Of a stretch of 26,836 bases of DNA, positions 1 through 7,993 are shown piece by piece. A program made the translations under genes and the position numbers. The notes beneath the pieces were generated by a model that worked only from the letters and a program-made list of their open reading frames with translations, was not told where the DNA came from and searched no databases. Numbering within the stretch: position 1 is the stretch's first letter; each line of letters opens with the position of its first letter. This stretch comes from JBMHDN01 sp049889355 (GTDB lineage Bacteria; Pseudomonadota; Alphaproteobacteria; Puniceispirillales; Puniceispirillaceae), in NCBI GenBank assembly GCA_049889355.1, contig JBMHDN010000019.1:1-26836 (forward strand), written 5' to 3'.

Positions 1-141
<141 letters not shown>

Positions 142-148
142 AAATTTA

Positions 149-180
149 CCAGGAGAGGCTTCGGCCTCTCCTGTTTGTTG
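149..180 (+). terminator. Hairpin between tuf and rpsJ (terminator or attenuator)
   Basis: Positions 150-173 form a perfect 10-bp stem closed by a TTCG tetraloop, followed by a weak T-rich tail (TTTGTTG). It starts 9 nt after the tuf stop. The tail is poor and only about 25 nt remain before rpsJ, with no room for a conventional promoter downstream, so partial termination or mRNA processing that lowers rpsJ-operon output relative to tuf is more likely than full termination. Confidence 0.65.
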
Positions 181-200
181 ATTGAAAAAGGAATAGAGCC

Positions 201-509
201 ATGGATAGCCAGAATATTCGTATTCGGTTGAAAGCATTTGATCACCGTATTCTCGATCAGTCCACGAATGAGATCGTGAATACAGCCAAGCGCACAGGTG
301 CCAAAGTACGTGGCCCAATTCCTCTTCCTACGGGGATGCGCCGGTTTACCGTTTTGCGCGGCCCGCACGTTGATAAGAAGAGCCGTGAGCAGTTCGAAAT
401 GCGGACTCACAAGCGGTTGTTGGACATTGTTGATCCGACACCACAGACAGTCGATGCGCTGATGAAGCTCGATTTGGCTGCGGGTGTTGATGTTGAGATT
501 AAGCTGTAA
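201..509 (+). CDS. rpsJ: 30S ribosomal protein S10
   Basis: This 102-residue protein matches S10 in length and sequence: it opens with NIRIRLKAFDHRILDQS and carries the central GPIPLPT loop and the RTHKRLLDIVDPT segment. S10 is a 30S head protein and, as NusE, part of antitermination complexes. An AAAGGA ribosome-binding site lies about 9 nt before the ATG. It is the first gene of the S10 block, 31 bp before rplC, and its only upstream signal in the window is the hairpin after tuf. Confidence 0.98.
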   Translation: MDSQNIRIRLKAFDHRILDQSTNEIVNTAKRTGAKVRGPIPLPTGMRRFTVLRGPHVDKKSREQFEMRTHKRLLDIVDPTPQTVDALMKLDLAAGVDVEIKL

Positions 510-540
510 GGCTTCTTGAGAAGGGTAAGGGGACAGCGTT

Positions 541-1320
541 ATGCGTAGCGGTGTGATTGCAAAGAAAATCGGCATGACCCGGATTTTCAACGAGGCAGGT
601 CAGCACGTACCCGTGACTGTACTGCAGTTGGATGGGGTTCAGGTCGTGGCCGTAAGGTCAGCTGATAAGGATGGCTATACAGCTCTTCAGCTTGGTGCAG
701 GTTCAGCAAAGGTAAAGCGTACGTCAAAGGCGATGCGCGGCCATTTCGCAAAGGCAAATGTGTTGCCAAAGCGCAAGCTGGCTGAATTCAGAGTATCTGA
801 AGATGCAGTTATTGAGACTGGCTCTACTTTTTCGGCAAATCATTTTGTGACTGGTCAGAAGGTAGATGTGGTTGGCACATCCCATGGTAAGGGTTTTGCC
901 GGTGCAATGAAGCGCCATAATTTCGGCGGTCTGCGTGCCTCACATGGTGTGTCTATCTCACACCGCTCACATGGTTCAACTGGCCAGTGTCAGGACCCGG
1001 GTAAGGTGTTCAAGGGCAAGAAGATGGCTGGTCATATGGGTGCTGCCCGTGTGACGACACAGAACCTTGAAGTCGTCATGATTGACGAGCAGGACAATCT
1101 GGTGCTGGTTCAAGGTGCTGTACCTGGTCCGAAAAATGGCTGGGTTCTCCTGTCAGACGCGCTGAAGAAAAAGCTGCCTGAAGAGGCGCCATTCCCAGCC
1201 GGTCTGTTCGTAGAAGACGCACCTGCCGCTGAGGCCGCTGCTGAAGAGGCACCTGCCGCTGAGGCTGCAGCAGAAGAAGCACCGGCAGAAGAGGCCGCTG
1301 TTGAGAAGGAAGGTGAATAA
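541..1320 (+). CDS. rplC: 50S ribosomal protein L3, with an acidic Ala/Glu tail
   Basis: L3 is an early 50S assembly protein whose central loop reaches toward the peptidyl-transferase centre. The start MRSGVIAKKIGMTRIF and the loop with HRSHGSTGQ and GKKMAGHMG are diagnostic. At 259 residues it is longer than the roughly 209-residue E. coli protein. The excess is mostly a C-terminal tail (residues about 222-259) of Ala, Glu and Pro, built from three near-identical 10-residue units (227-236, 237-246, 247-256). The tail is probably disordered and solvent-exposed. rplD follows after 1 bp, so the two are almost certainly translationally coupled. Confidence 0.97.
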   Translation: MRSGVIAKKIGMTRIFNEAGQHVPVTVLQLDGVQVVAVRSADKDGYTALQLGAGSAKVKRTSKAMRGHFAKANVLPKRKLAEFRVSEDAVIETGSTFSANHFVTGQKVDVVGTSHGKGFAGAMKRHNFGGLRASHGVSISHRSHGSTGQCQDPGKVFKGKKMAGHMGAARVTTQNLEVVMIDEQDNLVLVQGAVPGPKNGWVLLSDALKKKLPEEAPFPAGLFVEDAPAAEAAAEEAPAAEAAAEEAPAEEAAVEKEGE

Positions 1321-1321
1321 G

Positions 1322-1939
1322 ATGAAACTCGCCGTTAAGAATATTGATAACGCCAAGAAGGGCGATATCGAGCTGGCGGATGCCATCTTTGCGATTGAGC
1401 CGCGCTCAGACATTGTCGCGCGTGTCGTAAAGTGGCAGCTCGCGAAGCGCCGCGCTGGTACACATAAAGTAAAGGGCCGTTCTGAAATCGCCCGTACTGG
1501 TGCCAAGATGTATAACCAAAAAGGGACCGGCCGCGCACGTCATGGTGCAGCCTCTGTTGTTCAGTTCCGTGGTGGCGGTGTTGTGCATGGTCCGGTTCTA
1601 CGCGATCATGGTCACAAACTGCCTAAGAAGGTGCGCCAGCTCGGTCTGCGCTCAGCACTCTCTGCAAAGGCTGCGATGGGCAAGCTGATTGTCGTCGATA
1701 ATCTGAAGGGTTCCGGCAAGACCGCTGAGCTGCGTGCGAAGCTGGCCAAGCTGGGTGCTGAAAATGCCCTGATTATTGGCGGTGCTGAGCTGGATGAAGG
1801 TTTCAGCAAGGCGGCTGCCAACCTGCCATTGGTTGATGTGCTGCCGCAGCAGGGTTTGAATGTATATGATATGATTCGCCGCGATGTGCTGGTTCTCAGC
1901 AAAGATGCGGTGGCCTATATTGAGGAGCGCCTGAAATGA
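1322..1939 (+). CDS. rplD: 50S ribosomal protein L4
   Basis: L4 lines the 50S exit tunnel and in enterobacteria also represses the S10 operon. The 205-residue product has the conserved extended loop (GAKMYNQKGTGRARHG, then VQFRGGGVVHGP) that reaches into the tunnel. The ATG at 1322 was chosen over an upstream in-frame codon at 1301 because it gives the normal L4 N-terminus and follows an AAGGAAGG site inside the end of rplC. Its last 4 bp overlap rplW (ATGA). Confidence 0.97.
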   Translation: MKLAVKNIDNAKKGDIELADAIFAIEPRSDIVARVVKWQLAKRRAGTHKVKGRSEIARTGAKMYNQKGTGRARHGAASVVQFRGGGVVHGPVLRDHGHKLPKKVRQLGLRSALSAKAAMGKLIVVDNLKGSGKTAELRAKLAKLGAENALIIGGAELDEGFSKAAANLPLVDVLPQQGLNVYDMIRRDVLVLSKDAVAYIEERLK

Positions 1940-2262
1940 GCATCCGTCCACGTAAAAAGCAGGAAGTACACCTCAGCAAAGCTGCGGCCTATGATACAAT
2001 CCTGCGCCCAGTGATCACTGAAAAGGCGACCATGGCTTCTGAAAATGGCCAGGTTGTATTTGCGGTGCGTAATGATGCCACTAAGCCTGAGATAAAAGCA
2101 GCCGTTGAAATGCTGTTTGATGTGAAGGTGAAGGCTGTCAACACACTGATCACCAAGGGTAAAACCAAAGGTTTCCGCGGTCGCATCGGTCGCCGCTCTG
2201 ATGTTAAGAAAGCCATCGTTACCCTGGCCGAAGGTCAGAGCATCGATGTCATGGGAGCATAA
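1936..2262 (+). CDS. rplW: 50S ribosomal protein L23
   Basis: L23 sits at the tunnel exit and docks trigger factor and SRP. The 108-residue protein contains YDTILRPVITEKAT, the N-terminal signature, and ends with the RRSDVKKAIVTLAEGQ strand. It has about 10 more N-terminal residues (basic) than the shortest family members. The ATG overlaps the rplD stop as ATGA, with GAGG upstream. Only 3 bp separate it from rplB. Confidence 0.96.
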   Translation: MSIRPRKKQEVHLSKAAAYDTILRPVITEKATMASENGQVVFAVRNDATKPEIKAAVEMLFDVKVKAVNTLITKGKTKGFRGRIGRRSDVKKAIVTLAEGQSIDVMGA

Positions 2263-2265
2263 AAG

Positions 2266-3090
2266 ATGGCATTGAAGCAATATAACCCGACCTCTCCTGG
2301 TCAGCGTGGTCTTGTTCTTGTAGACCGCTCGCACTTGCATAAAGGTGGCCCGGTCAAGAAATTGACTGAAGGTTTGACCAAGTCAGGTGGCCGTAATAAT
2401 TCAGGTCATGTGACCTCATGGCAGCGTGGTGGTGGCCATAAGCGCCGCTATCGTATGGTGGATTTCAAGCGCACAAAGCAGGGCATGTTCGCCACTGTGG
2501 AGCGTCTGGAATATGATCCTAACCGTACTGCTTTCATTGCGCTGATTACCTATGAAGATGGTGAGCAGTCATACATCCTGGCTCCACAGCGTCTGGCTGT
2601 TGGCGACAAGGTGATGTCTGGCCCGTCTGCAGATATCAAGCCTGGCAACGCCCTGCCGCTGGCAAACATACCTGTTGGTTCTTTGGTTCATAATGTGGAG
2701 CTGAAGCCGGGCAAGGGTGGCCAGATGGCACGCTCAGCTGGCACTTATGTTCAGCTGATTGGCCGTGACCGTGGTCATGCTATTCTGCGTCTTGCTTCTG
2801 GTGAAGTGCGTTTGGTGCGTGCTGAATGTATGGCGACCATTGGCGCTGTATCTAACCAGGATCAGCAGAACATTAAGATCGGTAAGGCCGGTCGTTCACG
2901 TTGGCTTGGCAAGCGCCCACATGTACGTGGTGTCGTCATGAACCCTGTTGATCACCCACATGGTGGTGGTGAAGGCCGTACCTCAGGTGGTCGTCATCCG
3001 GTAACACCTTGGGGTAAGCCAACAAAGGGCAAGCGTACCCGTAAGAATAAGAAAACTGACCGCATGATTGTGCGTCGCAGAAAGTCATAA
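2266..3090 (+). CDS. rplB: 50S ribosomal protein L2
   Basis: L2 is needed for subunit association and peptidyl-transferase function. The 274-residue length is standard. The signature MNPVDHPHGGGEGR occupies residues about 225-238 and includes the conserved histidine implicated in activity. The N-terminal region has the typical GGRNNSGHVTSWQRGGGHKRRYR stretch in two blocks, and the C-terminus is strongly basic. It lies 15 bp before rpsS in the S10 block. Confidence 0.98.
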   Translation: MALKQYNPTSPGQRGLVLVDRSHLHKGGPVKKLTEGLTKSGGRNNSGHVTSWQRGGGHKRRYRMVDFKRTKQGMFATVERLEYDPNRTAFIALITYEDGEQSYILAPQRLAVGDKVMSGPSADIKPGNALPLANIPVGSLVHNVELKPGKGGQMARSAGTYVQLIGRDRGHAILRLASGEVRLVRAECMATIGAVSNQDQQNIKIGKAGRSRWLGKRPHVRGVVMNPVDHPHGGGEGRTSGGRHPVTPWGKPTKGKRTRKNKKTDRMIVRRRKS

Positions 3091-3105
3091 AGGAAGTTTT
3101 TAACG

Positions 3106-3381
3106 ATGGCACGTTCAGTTTGGAAAGGCCCATTTGTAGATGGCTATCTGCTGAAGAAAGCAGAAAAAGCAGCCGCATCTGGCCGTAATGATGTGATCAA
3201 GACATGGTCTCGGCGTTCGACCATTCTGCCTCAGTTTGTTGGTCTGACTTTCGGCGTTTATAACGGCCGTAAATTCATTCCAGTATCTGTATCAGAAGAT
3301 ATGGTGGGTCATAAGTTTGGTGAATTCGCACCAACCCGTACCTATTACGGCCACGCTGCCGACAAAAAGTCGAAGCGCTAA
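3106..3381 (+). CDS. rpsS: 30S ribosomal protein S19
   Basis: The 91-residue protein opens with ARSVWKGPFVDGYLLKKAE and contains the RRSTILPQFVGLTFGVYNG core and GHKFGEFAPTR near the end, all diagnostic of S19. S19 lies in the 30S head next to S13 and contacts A-site tRNA and the intersubunit bridge. An AAGGAAG site precedes the ATG. The gene sits between rplB and rplV in the conserved order. Confidence 0.98.
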   Translation: MARSVWKGPFVDGYLLKKAEKAAASGRNDVIKTWSRRSTILPQFVGLTFGVYNGRKFIPVSVSEDMVGHKFGEFAPTRTYYGHAADKKSKR

Positions 3382-3401
3382 GGCCATAGGAGTATTGAGC
3401 A

Positions 3402-3782
3402 ATGGGTAAGCAATCAGCACCACGCCAATTGGCAGATAACGAAGCAAAAGCGGTCCTGCGCAATCTGCGCGTCAGCCCGCAAAAGCTGAATTTGGTCGCA
3501 AGCATGATCCGCGGTCAGGATGTCAATAAGGCGATTGCCACTTTGACCTTCTCGAAGCGCCGGATTGCACATGATGTGCGTAAGGCTCTGGAATCAGCAA
3601 TCGCAAATGCTGAAAATAACCATGGTCTGGATGTTGACCGGCTTTCTGTAAAAGAAGCCTATGTCGGCAAGGCAATTGTGATGAAGCGTTTCAAGGCACG
3701 TGCACGCGGTCGCGGCGCACGCATCTTAAAGCCGTTTTCACACCTGACCATCATCGTCGCTGAGAAAGAGGAGCAGGCATAA
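3402..3782 (+). CDS. rplV: 50S ribosomal protein L22
   Basis: L22 extends a beta-hairpin into the exit tunnel. The 126-residue product has LRVSPQKLNLVASMIRG at the N-terminal side and the hairpin/tail region KRFKARARGRGARILKPFSHLTI, as expected. Its TAA stop shares one base with the rpsC start (TAATG), indicating translational coupling. Confidence 0.97.
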   Translation: MGKQSAPRQLADNEAKAVLRNLRVSPQKLNLVASMIRGQDVNKAIATLTFSKRRIAHDVRKALESAIANAENNHGLDVDRLSVKEAYVGKAIVMKRFKARARGRGARILKPFSHLTIIVAEKEEQA

Positions 3783-4477
3783 TGGGTCATAAAGTCAAAC
3801 CAATCGGCCTGCGCGTCGGTATCAACCGCACCTGGGACTCCCGCTGGTATGCTGATCGCAATTATGGTGATTTGCTGCATAAGGATCTGGAATTGCGGAA
3901 CCATCTGATGGAACGCCTCAAGCCAGCTGGCATTAGCCGTGTTGTGATTGAGCGTCCGGCAGGCCGTGCCCGGGTTACCATCTATGCAGGTCGTCCAGGC
4001 CTCATCATTGGTAAGAAGGGCCAGGATATCGAAAAGCTGCGCGCCGATTTAACAAAGCGTGTCGGGACTGAAGTCAGCCTGAACATTGTTGAAGTGCGCA
4101 AGCCTGAGATTGACGCCAAGCTTGTTGGTGAGAACATCGCACAACAGCTAGAACGTCGTGTTGGTTTCCGCCGCGCTATGAAGCGTGCTGTGCAATCAGC
4201 TATCCGCTTGGGTGCTGAAGGCGTGCGTATCAACTGTGCGGGCCGTTTGGGTGGCGCTGAAATCGCGCGTACTGAATGGTACCGTGAAGGCCGTGTGCCG
4301 CTGCACACCCTGCGCGCTGAGGTTGATTATGGTGAGACAACCGCACATACCACCTATGGCGCTATCGGCATCAAGGTATGGGTATTCAAGGGCGAGGTCA
4401 TGGCACATGACCCGATGGCCCAGGACAAGCGACTGGCTGAGCAAAACTCAGGTCCAGCACCGCGCAATAACGCTTAA
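3782..4477 (+). CDS. rpsC: 30S ribosomal protein S3
   Basis: S3 is a 30S head protein forming part of the mRNA entry channel. The 231-residue product begins MGHKVKPIGLRVGINRTWDSRW and carries the KH-domain GxxG-type loop in PGLIIGKKGQDIEKLR (residues about 72-87). The C-terminal domain has GRLGGAEIARTEW and the GEVMAHDP end region. Start and stop fit the normal family length. Confidence 0.98.
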   Translation: MGHKVKPIGLRVGINRTWDSRWYADRNYGDLLHKDLELRNHLMERLKPAGISRVVIERPAGRARVTIYAGRPGLIIGKKGQDIEKLRADLTKRVGTEVSLNIVEVRKPEIDAKLVGENIAQQLERRVGFRRAMKRAVQSAIRLGAEGVRINCAGRLGGAEIARTEWYREGRVPLHTLRAEVDYGETTAHTTYGAIGIKVWVFKGEVMAHDPMAQDKRLAEQNSGPAPRNNA

Positions 4478-4497
4478 AGTTTTATCGGAGTATCGTT

Positions 4498-4917
4498 ATG
4501 CTTTCGCCAAAACGTACCAAATTCCGCAAGGCGCACAAAGGCCGTATCCACGGTAACGCCAAGGGCGGTACACAGCTTGCATTCGGCGCCTATGGCCTGA
4601 AGGCAACATCCCCAGAGCGGATTACCGCTCGTCAGATTGAAGCTGCGCGTCGTGCGATTACCCGCCACCTGCGCCGTGCCGGTCGTGTCTGGATCCGTAT
4701 CTTTCCTGATGTGCCTGTATCCTCAAAGCCAGCCGAAGTCCGGATGGGTAAAGGTAAGGGTTCACCAGAATTTTGGGTAGCACGTGTTGCCCCTGGTCGG
4801 ATTATGTTTGAACTCGATGGTGTGTCTTGGGAATTGGCCCAGGAAGCGCTGACATTGGCAGCTGCAAAACTGCCTATCAGCACCCGCATTGTCCGCCGTC
4901 TCGGCGATAGCGATTAA
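4498..4917 (+). CDS. rplP: 50S ribosomal protein L16
   Basis: L16 helps position A-site tRNA in the 50S subunit and is a late assembly protein. The 139-residue protein opens MLSPKRTKFRKAHKGRIHG and has the conserved MGKGKGSPEFWVARV block. A GGAG site lies just before the ATG. It is followed by rpmC after 21 bp. Confidence 0.98.
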   Translation: MLSPKRTKFRKAHKGRIHGNAKGGTQLAFGAYGLKATSPERITARQIEAARRAITRHLRRAGRVWIRIFPDVPVSSKPAEVRMGKGKGSPEFWVARVAPGRIMFELDGVSWELAQEALTLAAAKLPISTRIVRRLGDSD

Positions 4918-4938
4918 GGTTTAGGAGGCTTTTGCAAG

Positions 4939-5148
4939 ATGGCTGAAGTTAAGGCAAAAGACCTGCGCGCCAATAGCAGCGATGAGCTGAAGGCAAAGTT
5001 GGTCGAATTGAAAAAAGAACAGTTCAATCTGCGTTTTAAAGCGGCCTCTGGCGAGTTGGAAAGCCCAGCTCGTATGAAGACCGTTCGCCGCGAGATTGCC
5101 CGTATCCACACCGTTCTCGGCGAAAGCGCCGCAGCGGCTGGTAATTAA
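4939..5148 (+). CDS. rpmC: 50S ribosomal protein L29
   Basis: This small, Lys/Glu-rich helical protein of 69 residues has the L29 pattern KAKLVELKKEQFNLRFKAA followed by RREIARIHTVLGE. L29 sits at the tunnel exit next to L23. A clear TTTAGGAGG site precedes the start, slightly far (about 12 nt) from the ATG. It lies between rplP and rpsQ, as is standard. Confidence 0.97.
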   Translation: MAEVKAKDLRANSSDELKAKLVELKKEQFNLRFKAASGELESPARMKTVRREIARIHTVLGESAAAAGN

Positions 5149-5163
5149 GAGAGGATTATCACT

Positions 5164-5409
5164 ATGCCAAAGCGTATTCTGCAAGGCACTGTTGTCAGCG
5201 ATAAGGGCGATAAGACCATTATTGTCCGCGTTGAACGTCGCCTGCAACATCCTGTCTATAAGAAGTTTATTACCAAATCGAAGAAATATGCTGCACATGA
5301 TGCAGAAAATCGCGCTTCGATTGGTGATGTTGTGCGTATCCGCGAATGCCAGCCTATTTCAAAGACAAAGAGCTTTGAAGTGGTCTATGACGAGACCGCT
5401 CAGGCGTAA
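5164..5409 (+). CDS. rpsQ: 30S ribosomal protein S17
   Basis: S17 is a primary 16S rRNA-binding OB-fold protein. The 81-residue product reads MPKRILQGTVVSDKGDKTI at the start and has HPVYKKFITKSKKYAAHD in the middle and the GDVVRIRECQPISKTK signature. The AGAGGA site is 9-10 nt from the ATG. It is in the normal place before rplN. Confidence 0.98.
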   Translation: MPKRILQGTVVSDKGDKTIIVRVERRLQHPVYKKFITKSKKYAAHDAENRASIGDVVRIRECQPISKTKSFEVVYDETAQA

Positions 5410-5423
5410 AGGAGAGTTCAGTT

Positions 5424-5792
5424 ATGATCCAGATGCAGTCTAATCTAGAGGTCGCTGACAACTCAGGTGCGCGCCGGGTGCAGTGTATCAAGGTGCTGGG
5501 TGGTTCAGGCCGCAAATCAGCAGGTGTTGGTGATGTTATCATCGTCTCTGTGAAAGAAGCCATTCCACGCGGTAAAGTGAAAAAAGGTGATGTATACCGC
5601 GCAGTGATTGTACGCACTGCAAAGGAAATTCGCCGCGATGACGGGACAGCTATTCGTTTCGATAAAAACGCAGCTGTTTTGTTGAACAAGTCAGATGAGC
5701 CAATTGGCACACGTATCTTTGGGCCTGTGACACGCGAATTGCGTGGTCGCAATTTCATGAAGATCGTATCGCTGGCTCCGGAGGTGCTGTAA
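5424..5792 (+). CDS. rplN: 50S ribosomal protein L14
   Basis: L14 is at the subunit interface and binds 23S rRNA. The 122-residue protein has the exact family length, begins MIQMQSNLEVADNSGARR and shows the GDVIIVSVKEAIPRGKVKKG and IFGPVTRELR motifs. An AAAGGAGA site precedes it. Its stop overlaps the rplX start by one base (TAATG). Confidence 0.98.
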   Translation: MIQMQSNLEVADNSGARRVQCIKVLGGSGRKSAGVGDVIIVSVKEAIPRGKVKKGDVYRAVIVRTAKEIRRDDGTAIRFDKNAAVLLNKSDEPIGTRIFGPVTRELRGRNFMKIVSLAPEVL

Positions 5793-6109
5793 TGGCGACC
5801 AAGTTCAAAATCAAAAAAGGTGATCAGGTTGTTGTGACCACCGGACGCGATAAGGGCAAGAAGGGCGAAGTCCTGGAAGTTCAGCGTGCGGAGAGCCGGG
5901 TATTGGTGCAAGGCGTGAATATGGTGAAGCGTCACCAACGTCCAAGCCAGACAAACCCAGGTGGTATCACCCAGTTTGAAGCTCCTATCCACATTTCCAA
6001 TGTGGCACATATCGACCCTGATTCAGGTGCGGCTACACGTGTTGCGCTGAAAATCGAGGACGGCAAAAAAGTCCGTGTTGCTAAAGCATCAGGCAAGGCA
6101 ATTGGATAA
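5792..6109 (+). CDS. rplX: 50S ribosomal protein L24
   Basis: L24 is an assembly initiator of the 50S subunit with a KOW domain. The 105-residue product has the KOW motif KKGDQVVVTTGRDKGKKGEV at residues about 8-27, then GVNMVKRHQRP and the GGITQFEAPIHISNV block. The one-base overlap with rplN implies coupled translation. Confidence 0.97.
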   Translation: MATKFKIKKGDQVVVTTGRDKGKKGEVLEVQRAESRVLVQGVNMVKRHQRPSQTNPGGITQFEAPIHISNVAHIDPDSGAATRVALKIEDGKKVRVAKASGKAIG

Positions 6110-6128
6110 GGTATAAGGAAAGCCAGTG

Positions 6129-6674
6129 ATGAAAACGCGTTTGGAAGAACATTATCGGACGGCTGTTCGCCCGGCTCTTGTCGAGAAATTCGGCTATAAG
6201 AACGAACATGAAGTACCACGTCTTGTAAAAGTCGTGATCAATATGGGCGTCGGCAGTGCAGTCCGTGATTCAAAGAAAATCGAGCATGCTGTCTCTGATA
6301 TGACAGCTATCTCAGGTCAGAAGCCAGTGGTTACCCGCTCTCGTGCGGCGAATGCAGCCTTTAAGCTGCGTGCAGGCATGGCGATTGGTGCCAAGGTTAC
6401 CCTGCGCCGTGACCGTATGTTTGAATTTGTTGACCGTCTGGTCACCATTGCCCTGCCTCGTGTTCGTGACTTCCGTGGTCTGAACCCAAAGAGTTTTGAC
6501 GGCAATGGCAATTATGCCATGGGTGTCAAGGAACAAATCGTGTTCCCTGAAATCGAATATGACAAGGTCGATGAAGTTCGCGGTATGGACATCATCGTGG
6601 TTACGACCGCAAAGACAGATGAGGAAGCCCGCGAGCTGCTGCGCGCGTTGGATTTCCCGTTTGTTGCGGCCTAA
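6129..6674 (+). CDS. rplE: 50S ribosomal protein L5
   Basis: L5 binds 5S rRNA and forms part of the central protuberance. The protein (181 residues from this start) has PRLVKVVINMGVGSA, the GQKPVVTRSRAANAAFKLR block and GNGNYAMGVKEQIVFPEIEYD, all typical. A GTG directly before the ATG (6126) could also be used and would add one residue; the AAGGAA site is about 8 nt from the ATG and 5 nt from the GTG, so the choice is uncertain by one codon. Confidence 0.96.
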   Translation: MKTRLEEHYRTAVRPALVEKFGYKNEHEVPRLVKVVINMGVGSAVRDSKKIEHAVSDMTAISGQKPVVTRSRAANAAFKLRAGMAIGAKVTLRRDRMFEFVDRLVTIALPRVRDFRGLNPKSFDGNGNYAMGVKEQIVFPEIEYDKVDEVRGMDIIVVTTAKTDEEARELLRALDFPFVAA

Positions 6675-6700
6675 TCGTCGGATAGGAAGGAAGAAAACAG

Positions 6701-7006
6701 ATGGCTAAGAAAAGCGCTGTTGAAAAGAATAACCGCCGTATGCGCACCGTGGCTGCCAAAGGCGCACGCCGCGAGAAGCTCCGCGCTATTATTCGTGATC
6801 GCAACCTGCCGCTCGAAGAGCGTTTCCAGGCACAGCTGAAGCTGAATGAAGAGCCACGTGATAGCTCTAAAATTCGCATTCGCAACCGTTGTCAGGTCAG
6901 TGGTCGTCCACGCGGTTATTACCGTAAACTGAAAATGTCTCGTATCGCGCTGCGTGATCTGGCCTCATTTGGTCAGGTGCCTGGTGTGGTCAAGTCTAGC
7001 TGGTAA
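6701..7006 (+). CDS. rpsN: 30S ribosomal protein S14 (zinc-free long form)
   Basis: This 101-residue protein is the longer S14 form. It ends with the family signature RNRCQVSGRPRGYYRK and the SRIALRDLASFGQVPGVVKSSW tail in two parts. Only one cysteine remains in the region where the short form has its CxxC zinc knuckle, so it should not bind zinc. S14 completes the 30S head. An AGGAAGG site lies upstream of the ATG. Confidence 0.97.
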   Translation: MAKKSAVEKNNRRMRTVAAKGARREKLRAIIRDRNLPLEERFQAQLKLNEEPRDSSKIRIRNRCQVSGRPRGYYRKLKMSRIALRDLASFGQVPGVVKSSW

Positions 7007-7025
7007 TCAAAGGGAGAATTGAAAG

Positions 7026-7424
7026 ATGTCTATGAGCGATCCTCTCGGCGATATGATCACCCGTATCCGTAACGGTCAGTCTGCCCGCAAGACGGTTATT
7101 TCAACACCAGCCTCTAAGCTGCGCTCCAACGTTTTGGAAGTGCTGAAACGTGAAGGCTATATCCGCGATTATTCTTCTGCTGAAGTGCGCCCTGGTATCA
7201 GCGAGATCACCATCGAGCTGAAATACCATGAAGGTCAGCCGGTGATTTCTGAAATCATGCGTGTTTCAAAGCCAGGCCGCCGCGTCTATTCAGGCATTAA
7301 AGACCTGCAGCGGGTTTATAACGGTCTTGGTATCGCGATTTTGTCGACTCCGCGCGGCGTTCTGTCTGACAATGAGGCCCGTGTGGCCAATGTCGGCGGC
7401 GAAGTGCTGTGTCAGGTATTCTAA
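7026..7424 (+). CDS. rpsH: 30S ribosomal protein S8
   Basis: S8 binds 16S rRNA in the platform and, in E. coli, represses the spc operon. The 132-residue protein has SDPLGDMITRIRNGQ near the start and the C-terminal STPRGVLSDNEARVANVGGEVLC signature in two parts. The ATG at 7026 is better spaced from the AAGGGAGA site than the in-frame ATG six bases later. No S8-type operator hairpin was recognised nearby. Confidence 0.97.
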   Translation: MSMSDPLGDMITRIRNGQSARKTVISTPASKLRSNVLEVLKREGYIRDYSSAEVRPGISEITIELKYHEGQPVISEIMRVSKPGRRVYSGIKDLQRVYNGLGIAILSTPRGVLSDNEARVANVGGEVLCQVF

Positions 7425-7435
7425 GGGAGTAAGAG

Positions 7436-7969
7436 ATGTCTCGCGTAGGAAATTCACCTGTTACAATCCCTTCTGGCGTAACACTGAACGTTGAAGGCAA
7501 GCAGATCGTAGCTAAAGGCTCTAAAGGTGAGCTGAATATGCCATTGTCTGATTTGGTTGAACTGACCATTGAAGAGAGTGCTGTATCTGTTGCGCCAAAG
7601 CGTAAGGATAAGTTTGGTCGCTCTATCTGGGGCACAACCCGTTCAAATATCCAGAATATGGTCAAAGGCGTTTCAGAAGGCTTTACCAAAAATCTGGAAA
7701 TCAACGGTGTTGGTTATCGTGCAGCTATGCAGGGTAACAAGCTTCAGCTGAGCCTTGGCTTTAGCCATCCTGTTGTAATGGATGTGCCAGCCGGCCTGAC
7801 CGTTGCTGTTGATGGTAACACCAAAATTGCAATCACCGGGGCTGACAAGCAATTGCTGGGTCAGTTCGCCGCTGAAGTGCGCGCCAAGCGTCCACCTGAG
7901 CCATTTAAAGGCAAGGGCGTTAAATATGCGGATGAGTTTATCGTCCGCAAAGAAGGCAAGAAGAAATAA
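7436..7969 (+). CDS. rplF: 50S ribosomal protein L6
   Basis: L6 lies near the GTPase-associated centre of the 50S subunit. The 177-residue product begins MSRVGNSPVTIPSGVTLNVEG and ends with the diagnostic RAKRPPEPFKGKGVKYADE block. The length matches the family. It follows rpsH after 11 bp with a GGGAG site before the ATG. Confidence 0.98.
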   Translation: MSRVGNSPVTIPSGVTLNVEGKQIVAKGSKGELNMPLSDLVELTIEESAVSVAPKRKDKFGRSIWGTTRSNIQNMVKGVSEGFTKNLEINGVGYRAAMQGNKLQLSLGFSHPVVMDVPAGLTVAVDGNTKIAITGADKQLLGQFAAEVRAKRPPEPFKGKGVKYADEFIVRKEGKKK

Positions 7970-7993
7970 GTTTTGAGATAAGGAATTCGAGCA

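Noticed and set aside
1153..1506. Reading frames on the - strand across the ribosomal block
   Set aside because: These frames are opposite highly conserved ribosomal genes, have no family resemblance or ribosome-binding sites, and follow the codon pattern of the + strand genes.
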